Source: Pseudomonadota bacterium (GTDB lineage: Bacteria > Pseudomonadota > Gammaproteobacteria > Pseudomonadales > Oleiphilaceae). Taken from it: DNA of 12,379 bases. The notes below the pieces were generated by a model that saw nothing but the letters and a program-made list of their open reading frames with translations, made no database searches and was not told the DNA's origin. Shown here in pieces: positions 1 through 5,834 of the stretch. The DNA is taken from assembly GCA_023430625.1 (NCBI GenBank), contig JAEZAA010000011.1, positions 1 to 12,379 on the forward strand. The letters run 5' to 3'. A program made the position numbers and the translations under genes. Each line of letters starts with the position of its first letter. Position 1 is the stretch's first letter.

Positions 1-17
1 CCGGTCTGTGTCAGTAC

Positions 18-25
18 GAGAGAGA
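18..25 (+). promoter_or_regulatory. Putative ribosome binding site deciding the pyrH start
   Basis: A run of alternating G and A (GAGAGAGA) is the only purine-rich tract near the pyrH 5' end. It lies 9 bases before GTG 35 and 3 before TTG 29. It lies inside the reading frame from GTG 8, which argues for one of the two later starts. This is inference from spacing only. Confidence 0.4.
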
Positions 26-34
26 CCATTGCCC

Positions 35-763
35 GTGATAGCCCATAATCAGCCAACTTATAAGCGTGTGCTTCTCAAACTGAGCGGAGAGGCCCTGATT
101 GGGGACGAGAGCTTCGGCATCGACCCGAAAGTGCTGAATCGCATGGCGCTGGAAATCGGCCAACTGATTGGCATCGGCGTGCAGGTGGGGCTTGTGATCG
201 GCGGAGGTAATCTGTTTCGCGGTGCAGCGCTCAATGCCGCGGGCATGGACCGGGTGACCGGCGACCACATGGGCATGCTGGCGACCGTCATGAACAGTCT
301 GGCGCTGCGTGATGCGCTGGAGCGCTCGAATATTTCAACACGTGTGATGTCTGCTATTCCCATGAGCGGCATTGTCGAGCACTATGATCGCCGTCGTGCC
401 ATCCGTGACCTGAAGGATGGTGACGTGGTCATCTTCAGTGCCGGAACCGGCAACCCCTTCTTTACGACGGATTCGGCAGCCTGTCTGCGGGGTATCGAGA
501 TCGAGGCTGATATCGTCCTCAAGGCAACCAAGGTCGACGGTGTTTATTCGGCTGATCCGGTAAAGGATCCGACTGCGGTCAAATATGATCGTCTGACGTA
601 CGACGAGGTGCTGTCAAAGCAGTTGGGCGTCATGGACCTGACGGCAATCTGCCTCTGCCGTGACCATAACATGCCGGTTCGTGTGTTCAATATGAACAAA
701 GCAGGTGCGCTGACCAACATCGTGGTTGGAAAAGATGAAGGCACTTTGATCGAGCGAGGATGA
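35..763 (+). CDS. pyrH: Uridylate kinase (UMP kinase)
   Basis: PyrH phosphorylates UMP to UDP with ATP in the cytoplasm, the committed step toward UTP and CTP. It is a hexameric amino-acid-kinase-fold enzyme, unrelated to eukaryotic UMP/CMP kinases. Visible motifs, numbered from GTG 35, are KLSGEA near residue 15, the glycine-rich GGGNLFRG at 56-63, GDHMGMLATVMN, and TGNPFFTTD at 138-146 followed by SAACLRGIEIEAD. The end, VFNMNKAGAL then GTLIERG, is typical. GTG 35 gives 242 residues, close to the E. coli protein (241), and has a purine-rich GAGAGAGA 9 bases upstream. TTG 29 (244 aa) and GTG 8 (251 aa) are in-frame alternatives, and the frame is open to the window edge, so the start is the uncertain part. 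The stop lies 4 bases before frr. Family known for GTP activation and UTP feedback; nothing in the DNA here shows its regulation. Confidence 0.96.
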   Translation: MIAHNQPTYKRVLLKLSGEALIGDESFGIDPKVLNRMALEIGQLIGIGVQVGLVIGGGNLFRGAALNAAGMDRVTGDHMGMLATVMNSLALRDALERSNISTRVMSAIPMSGIVEHYDRRRAIRDLKDGDVVIFSAGTGNPFFTTDSAACLRGIEIEADIVLKATKVDGVYSADPVKDPTAVKYDRLTYDEVLSKQLGVMDLTAICLCRDHNMPVRVFNMNKAGALTNIVVGKDEGTLIERG

Positions 764-767
764 AGCC

Positions 768-1325
768 GTGATTAACGACATTAAAAAAGACAGCGAAAGT
801 CGCATGAAAAAGAGCCTGGAGGCACTACAGACCGCCTTCAGCAAAATCCGGACGGGCCGTGCCCATCCCAGTATTCTGAACAGTGTGATGGTGCCTTATT
901 ACGGCACTGACACGCCCCTGACCCAGGTGGCGAACGTGGTGGTTGAGGATGCCCGTACCCTGGCCATCAATGCCTGGGAAAAGAATCTGGTGCCTGCCAT
1001 CGAAAAAGCCATTCTCAAGTCCGATCTCGGCTTGAATCCCTCGACGTCTGGTGACACCATCCGGGTTCCTATGCCGGCGCTCACCGAGGAAACTCGTCGT
1101 GACCTGGTGAAGCAGGCGCGTCACGAAGCGGAGAACGCGCGCGTTTCCGTTCGTAATATTCGCCGCGATGCGAATAACGATCTGAAGGATCTGCTTAAGG
1201 AAAAAGCTATTTCAGAGGACGAAGAACGGCGCGCCATTGATGACGTGCAGAAGCTGACGGATCGCTACGTCGCCGATATCGATAAGATGCTGGCGGAAAA
1301 AGAATCCGACCTGATGGCGGTTTAA
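768..1325 (+). CDS. frr: Ribosome recycling factor
   Basis: RRF acts with EF-G to split the post-termination ribosome into subunits and free the mRNA and tRNA. The 185 residues equal the E. coli length exactly and align end to end without gaps by eye. The protein opens with MINDIKKDSESRM, where the family has MI.DI.KDAE.RM. It also has SKIRTGRA near residues 25-32, VEDARTLAIN in the small beta domain, SDLGLNPSTSGD.IRVP in the hinge region, and VRNIRRDAN near 125-133 with the conserved arginines on the long helical bundle. The C-terminal third, rich in K, D and E, forms the rest of the three-helix bundle. The start is GTG at 768, preceded by GCGAGGA at 754-760, and lies 4 bases after the pyrH stop, so the two are almost certainly co-transcribed. 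No anomaly seen. Confidence 0.98.
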   Translation: MINDIKKDSESRMKKSLEALQTAFSKIRTGRAHPSILNSVMVPYYGTDTPLTQVANVVVEDARTLAINAWEKNLVPAIEKAILKSDLGLNPSTSGDTIRVPMPALTEETRRDLVKQARHEAENARVSVRNIRRDANNDLKDLLKEKAISEDEERRAIDDVQKLTDRYVADIDKMLAEKESDLMAV

Positions 1326-1343
1326 GCCACAGAGGGTCTCCTC

Positions 1344-1371
1344 AACCCCGACGTCATTTGGCGCCGGGGTT
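1344..1371 (+). terminator. GC-rich hairpin between frr and uppS (weak terminator or processing site)
   Basis: AACCCCG (1344-1350) is a perfect inverted repeat of CGGGGTT (1365-1371), giving a 7 bp stem. Two more pairs (1352-1353 with 1362-1363) are possible beyond a single mismatch. Only three T residues (1370-1372) follow the stem, so this is a poor intrinsic terminator. It may instead attenuate, pause or stabilise the mRNA. It lies 18 bases after the frr stop and ends 19 bases before the preferred uppS ATG. Confidence 0.35.
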
Positions 1372-1390
1372 TGCCGGACAGCAAAATCCT

Positions 1391-2152
1391 ATGGTTTCAT
1401 CCCTCATTCCTCTTTCTGCTACCTCCCGCCCCCGGCACGTTGCCATCATCATGGATGGTAATAATCGTTGGGCTCGTCAGCGTGGCCTACCTGGCGTGGC
1501 CGGCCACAAGGCTGGACTCGATGCCGTGCGCGCCGTGGTGGAAACCTGCGCACGCCACCGCATTGAAGTGCTGACCCTGTTTGCCTTCAGTAGCGAGAAC
1601 TGGCGCCGTCCAGAAGCCGAGGTCGGTGCTCTGATGCGGCTGTTCCTGATCGCCTTGCGGCGGGAAGTGCGCAAACTGCATCGCAACAACATCCGGTTGC
1701 GGATTATTGGTGATCGTTCGCGCTTTTCCCCATTGTTGCAGGAGAACATGGCGGAGGCGGAGACCCTGACCGCCAATAATACCGGCATGATACTGGCCGT
1801 TGCGGTCAATTACGGCGGGCACTGGGATATTACCCAGGCCACGCGTACCCTGGCGGCCAAAGTGGCCGCAGGGCAACTGCGTCCGGAGGAGATCACCGAG
1901 GAGATGATCCAGGCGCAGGTCAGTCTCGGAGACCTGCCGATGCCGGATCTCTGCATCCGCACGGCGGGCGAGCAGCGGATTAGTAACTTTTTACTGTGGC
2001 AGTTTGCCTACACGGAGTTCTACTTTGCCAGTGAGTTCTGGCCGGACTTCAAGCAGGAAGCCATGACCCGGGCGTTGGAAGACTATGGTCGCCGCCAGCG
2101 CCGTTTTGGACAAACCGACGAACAACTAGAAGCGAAGGTCAAGGGTGCTTAA
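1391..2152 (+). CDS. uppS: Undecaprenyl (polyprenyl) diphosphate synthase, cis-prenyltransferase
   Basis: UppS condenses farnesyl diphosphate with eight isopentenyl diphosphates into the C55 lipid carrier precursor used for peptidoglycan and O-antigen. From ATG 1391 it is 253 residues, the same as E. coli. It shows HVAIIMDGNNRWA at 16-28 with the Mg-binding Asp at 22 (E. coli D26), GHKAG at 38-42, TLFAFSSENWRRP, and RLRIIGDRSRF. The C-terminal IPP-binding block has Arg190, Arg196 and Glu209, matching E. coli R194, R200 and E213. Where most homologues I recall read RTGGE, this one reads RTAGE, a conservative change. TTG 1358 would add 11 residues but sits in the loop of a hairpin and lacks an upstream Shine-Dalgarno sequence, so ATG 1391 is preferred. 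The 3' end overlaps cdsA by 8 bases, which suggests translational coupling. Confidence 0.97.
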   Translation: MVSSLIPLSATSRPRHVAIIMDGNNRWARQRGLPGVAGHKAGLDAVRAVVETCARHRIEVLTLFAFSSENWRRPEAEVGALMRLFLIALRREVRKLHRNNIRLRIIGDRSRFSPLLQENMAEAETLTANNTGMILAVAVNYGGHWDITQATRTLAAKVAAGQLRPEEITEEMIQAQVSLGDLPMPDLCIRTAGEQRISNFLLWQFAYTEFYFASEFWPDFKQEAMTRALEDYGRRQRRFGQTDEQLEAKVKGA

Positions 2153-2969
2153 ACAAAGGATTATTACGGCGCTGATTTTGGCGCCGTTGGCAGTGTGGGG
2201 TGTTTTCGGGCTGAATACGGCTGCCTTCAGCTGGTTCATTGGCGCCATTGTGGTCCTGGCTGCATGGGAGTGGGCCGACCTTTCGAATCTGACGTCACAG
2301 CCCGCGCGCATAGCCTATGCCGCTGTCATTGGTGTGCTGTTGTACCTGGTGTCGGATATGCGTCCGGGCATTATCCTGGCGTTGGCGGTGCTTTGGTGGG
2401 TTTGGGCGCTGATGTTGGTCATGATGTATCCCAACCGGGCTCGGATCTGGCAGAGCGCAGGTATGCGTGCCCTGATGGGAATTCTGATCCTCGTGCCCAC
2501 CTGGGTTGGCTTGGTGCGTTTGCATGGCAGCCAGCTGGTCGGAGCATCCTTGTCTGGTAGCTGGATTATCCTGTACGTGTTCTGCGTGGTCTGGGCTGCC
2601 GATATCGGCGCCTATTTTGCCGGTCGCGCCTGGGGTAACAAGAAGCTTGCGCCCAATGTCAGTCCTGGCAAGTCCTGGGCCGGTGTCTATGGTGGCTGGG
2701 TTGCGGTGACGCTGCTGGCGGTAGTGGTGGGGCTGGCGTTGGATGCCAGTCCGGCAAAGATCATGTCACTGGTCGGTCTGACGTTGCTGACGGCCTGGAT
2801 TTCAGTGGTTGGCGATCTGTGCGAAAGCATGGTGAAGCGAATCCGTGGCGTGAAGGACAGCAGTCAACTATTGCCCGGCCATGGTGGCATCCTTGATCGG
2901 GTAGACAGCATTACGGCCGCCGTGCCGGTCTTTACCGTATTGGCGTCTGCGCTTAGCTGGGTGGCCTGA
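2145..2969 (+). CDS. cdsA: Phosphatidate cytidylyltransferase (CDP-diglyceride synthase)
   Basis: CdsA makes CDP-diacylglycerol from phosphatidic acid and CTP at the inner membrane, the branch point to all phospholipids. The 274-residue protein is strongly hydrophobic with several predicted membrane helices: residues 7-40 (probably two), then segments around 55-70, 76-92, 105-120, 135-160, 185-200 and 205-222. The family signature is present in full at residues 228-254: S-M-V-K-R, then K-D, then PGHGGILDRVD. DIGAYFAGR and SPGKSWAG, also typical, lie before it. The N-terminus MLKQRIITALIL is what Pseudomonas-type CdsA proteins carry. This supports the GTG start at 2145, which has GCGAAGG at 2132-2138. 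The start lies within uppS and the stop is 2 bases before the first dxr start. Confidence 0.97.
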   Translation: MLKQRIITALILAPLAVWGVFGLNTAAFSWFIGAIVVLAAWEWADLSNLTSQPARIAYAAVIGVLLYLVSDMRPGIILALAVLWWVWALMLVMMYPNRARIWQSAGMRALMGILILVPTWVGLVRLHGSQLVGASLSGSWIILYVFCVVWAADIGAYFAGRAWGNKKLAPNVSPGKSWAGVYGGWVAVTLLAVVVGLALDASPAKIMSLVGLTLLTAWISVVGDLCESMVKRIRGVKDSSQLLPGHGGILDRVDSITAAVPVFTVLASALSWVA

Positions 2970-2971
2970 CC

Positions 2972-4222
2972 ATGGAGCTGACTGCAATGGCTGAGTCCGC
3001 TGTCAGAGCACCGATTGCGCAATCGCCAAAGCGGATCACCGTGCTGGGATCGACCGGTTCTATCGGCGTCAGCACACTCGATGTCATCGGGCGTCACCCG
3101 GATCGTTATCAGGTCTTTGCCCTGGCTGCCCAGCGCAGCAACGAAAAACTGCTGGAGCAATGCCTGGCTTTTTGTCCGCGCTACGCGGTGCTGGTAGATG
3201 AAGAGGCGGCCCTCGCGCTGCAGCGGGAGCTGGCGGCGCATGGCTGTGCCACCGAAGTGCTGGTGGGAGCGCGGGCGCTGATCGATGTGGCATCGCATGC
3301 CGACGTGGACTATGTCATGGCGGCCATTGTCGGCGCGGCCGGTCTTGAATCGGCCTTGAGCGCCGTGCGCCAGGGCAAGCGGTTGTTGCTTGCCAACAAA
3401 GAGGCGCTGGTGATGTCCGGTGAGCTCTTTATGACAGCCGTGCGTGACTCCGGTGCCGAATTGCTGCCAATCGACAGCGAACACAATGCGATTTTTCAGA
3501 GCATTCCCGGCCTGACGCTCGGCCGGGACGGCGCCGCAAAGATACAGCGCCTCGGCGTGCGGCGCATCATGTTGACCGCGTCCGGCGGTCCGTTCCGGAC
3601 CTTGCCCCTGGACCAGTTCGCGGCGATCACGCCGGAGCAGGCCTGCCGTCATCCCAACTGGAGCATGGGGCGCAAGATCTCCGTTGATTCTGCCACCATG
3701 ATGAACAAGGGCCTGGAGCTGATCGAGGCCTGTTGGCTGTTCGATGCCCGTCCCGAACTCATCGATGTCCATATCCACCCGGAAAGCGTTATCCATTCGT
3801 TGGTCGAGTACTGTGACGGCAGTGTGCTGGCGCAACTGGGTAATCCCGACATGCGTACACCGATTGCTCTTGGCCTGTCCTGGCCGGAGCGCATCGACTC
3901 CGGAGTCGGCATGGTCGACCTGTTCAAGATTGGCGCATTGCACTTCGAGCGCCCGGACGAGCGTCGTTTTCCTTGTCTGCGTCTGGCAGCGCAGGCTTTT
4001 TCCGCTGGTGGCACGGCCTCAGCCATGCTCAATGCAGCCAATGAAGTGGCGGTTGCCGCATTTTTAGAGAGCGAGCTGCGGTTTGATCAGATTCCCCATT
4101 TGATTGAGGACGTACTTTCGGGCTTGACGCCGAGTGCCGCAGATTCCATTGAAACCGTGCTGGAAGCGGATCGTCGGGCGCGGGAACTGGCCCAGAGGCT
4201 CCTGGTTGCCGGAGTCGCATAA
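2972..4222 (+). CDS. dxr: 1-deoxy-D-xylulose 5-phosphate reductoisomerase
   Basis: Dxr (IspC) converts DXP to 2-C-methyl-D-erythritol 4-phosphate with NADPH, the first committed step of the MEP isoprenoid pathway and the target of fosmidomycin. The NADPH-binding GSTGSIG lies at residues 26-32. Metal ligands Asp168, Glu170 and Glu249 match E. coli D150, E152 and E231 with a constant offset of 18, and Asn245 and Lys246 precede the last. Also present are LLANKEALV, ASGGPFR, HPNWSMGRKISVDSATMMNKG, and LNAANEVAVAAFL near the C-terminus. The protein is 416 residues from ATG 2972, or 411 from ATG 2987, which has GGAG 9 bases upstream and is equally plausible. Either way about 16-21 residues precede the Rossmann strand, more than in E. 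coli (398 aa). It follows cdsA directly, unlike the E. coli position after frr. Confidence 0.98.
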   Translation: MELTAMAESAVRAPIAQSPKRITVLGSTGSIGVSTLDVIGRHPDRYQVFALAAQRSNEKLLEQCLAFCPRYAVLVDEEAALALQRELAAHGCATEVLVGARALIDVASHADVDYVMAAIVGAAGLESALSAVRQGKRLLLANKEALVMSGELFMTAVRDSGAELLPIDSEHNAIFQSIPGLTLGRDGAAKIQRLGVRRIMLTASGGPFRTLPLDQFAAITPEQACRHPNWSMGRKISVDSATMMNKGLELIEACWLFDARPELIDVHIHPESVIHSLVEYCDGSVLAQLGNPDMRTPIALGLSWPERIDSGVGMVDLFKIGALHFERPDERRFPCLRLAAQAFSAGGTASAMLNAANEVAVAAFLESELRFDQIPHLIEDVLSGLTPSAADSIETVLEADRRARELAQRLLVAGVA

Positions 4223-4336
4223 ACGCCGGCTTCCATATATGCTGACGAACCGCCAGCCCTTGTTGTTGTCCAATCGACAGCAGGCTTTTGCAGCCCGGGA
4301 ACGGGTGGGTAACAAACGCGGAACCGAGATTAGTTG

Positions 4337-5704
4337 ATGGACGTGTTGCAGACGATTTTAGCGCTTGTGGTCACACTGGGTATCCTGGTGACCATTCATG
4401 AATACGGCCATTATTGGGTCGCCCGACGCTGCGGCGTTCGGGTCTTGCGTTTCTCTGTGGGCTTTGGCAAGCCCTTGTTCAAGTGGAATGGCAAGGACGG
4501 CACTGAATACATGGTGGCGGCAATCCCGCTGGGCGGTTACGTCAAGATGCTGGATGAACGCGAAGGTGAGGTGCCGCCCGAGCAACTGCATGAGGCCTTC
4601 AACCAGAAGCCGGTGTTGCAGCGCATCGCCATTGTTTCAGCCGGCCCACTTGCCAATTTCCTGTTTGCCATTCTTGCCTACTGGGCCATGTTCGTGTGGG
4701 GCGTGCAAACCGTTGCTCCCGTCGTCGGGCCGGTCGTTGAAGGCTCGCCAGCAGCGCTGGCGGGATTGAGGGAAGGCGAGGAGATTCTGGCGGTCGACGG
4801 CAAGGAAACCCTGGATTGGTCGTCCGTGCATCTACGCCTGCTGGATCGTCTGGGCAACACCGGTGCAATCACACTGAGCACCAGGATGGCCGATGCGAGC
4901 GCCCTCGGTGGAGGCGCTGAACGGCAGGTACAAATTCCCATCAAGCGCTGGCTGGTGGGCGAAGAGGCGCCCGATCCTCTGACGGAACTGGGCATGAGGC
5001 CCTATCGGCCGGCCGTGCCACCGGTGTTGCACGAGGTGATAGCGGATGCACCGGCAAAGCAGGCGGGACTGGCGCCGGGCGATCGCATTCTGGCGGTGAA
5101 TGGCGCGCCAGTCGCGGATTGGTATGCGTTCGTGGAAGTGGTGCGCGCCTCACCGGGCGAAACGCTGGATGTAGAGTTCGAGCGCGAGGGTAAGACCCTG
5201 CAGACCCAGGTGATACCCGGCGAGCGAGAGGAGGGCAGTACGGCCCATGGCTTTATCGGTGCCGGAGTTGCGCCGATCGAGCATCCCAACTGGCTGCTGC
5301 GGACCATCCAGTACGGTCCGGGCGAAGCGATTGCCCAGGCGCTGGACCGCACCGGCGAGATGATCGGAATGATTTTCGCGTCGATCAAGAAAATGCTGTT
5401 TGGCGAGATTTCCGTCAAGAACCTCAGCGGGCCTGTGACGATCGCCCAGGCGGCCGGGCAATCCGCGAGCTATGGCGTGGAAAGCTTTCTGACCTTTCTC
5501 GCCTATCTCAGCATCAGTCTGGGTGTGTTGAATCTCCTGCCAATCCCGGTGTTGGATGGTGGGCATTTGTTGTATTACTTTGTGGAACTGGTCCGGGGCC
5601 GCCCTTTGTCTGAGGCGAGTCAGGTTCTGGGCCTGAAGATTGGCGTCACCCTCGTCATGATGATTATGCTGGTGGCGTTCTATAACGACCTTGCGCGGCT
5701 CTGA
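4337..5704 (+). CDS. rseP: Site-2 intramembrane zinc metalloprotease, sigma-E pathway (RseP)
   Basis: RseP cleaves the anti-sigma factor RseA within the inner membrane after DegS has cut it, releasing sigma-E; it also removes remnant signal peptides. The protein has 455 residues (E. coli 450). The zinc site HEYGH is at 21-25 in the first membrane helix, and the third ligand Asp407 is in LDGGH (E. coli D402). IPLGGYVKMLDERE near 60-75 and AGPLANFLFAI near 100-110 are family hallmarks. Two tandem PDZ domains occupy roughly 125-220 and 220-310, with GL.EGEEILAVDG and GLAPGDRILAVNG. The last two membrane helices lie near 375-398 and 428-448, and the protein ends FYNDLARL, like E. coli FNDFSRL. 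ATG 4337 is preferred over the adjacent TTG 4334; no strong Shine-Dalgarno sequence is visible. The ATG overlaps the stop of a 32-codon open frame (4239-4337), so coupled initiation is possible. Confidence 0.98.
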   Translation: MDVLQTILALVVTLGILVTIHEYGHYWVARRCGVRVLRFSVGFGKPLFKWNGKDGTEYMVAAIPLGGYVKMLDEREGEVPPEQLHEAFNQKPVLQRIAIVSAGPLANFLFAILAYWAMFVWGVQTVAPVVGPVVEGSPAALAGLREGEEILAVDGKETLDWSSVHLRLLDRLGNTGAITLSTRMADASALGGGAERQVQIPIKRWLVGEEAPDPLTELGMRPYRPAVPPVLHEVIADAPAKQAGLAPGDRILAVNGAPVADWYAFVEVVRASPGETLDVEFEREGKTLQTQVIPGEREEGSTAHGFIGAGVAPIEHPNWLLRTIQYGPGEAIAQALDRTGEMIGMIFASIKKMLFGEISVKNLSGPVTIAQAAGQSASYGVESFLTFLAYLSISLGVLNLLPIPVLDGGHLLYYFVELVRGRPLSEASQVLGLKIGVTLVMMIMLVAFYNDLARL

Positions 5705-5834
5705 CCCGGAATTCTCCAGGCTGGGTTCATTCGCACAACAAGACTGCTGAGGTTTATGGTCGGGCTTATTCAGTCAATGCTGAAAGAGTCCGTCCGGATA
5801 CCTGGGCAATACAATGCAAGAGACAAGATACTGC

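Noticed and set aside
2864..3943. Long minus-strand open frame (359 codons) opposite cdsA-dxr
   Set aside because: It mirrors dxr on the complementary strand. Its His/Gln/Gly-rich composition is typical of antisense shadows, and dxr carries all catalytic residues.
4283..4306. Small hairpins before rseP, including CCCG-GGAA-CGGG with a GNRA-type loop
   Set aside because: Stems are only 4 bp and compete with each other; this is expected by chance in GC-rich DNA.
5705..5834. Possible sigma-E or sigma-70 promoter ahead of bamA
   Set aside because: I found GGAATT near 5708 and TACAAT at 5810, but no matching partner element at proper spacing for either. The imperfect hairpin at 5765-5788 is too weak to call a terminator.
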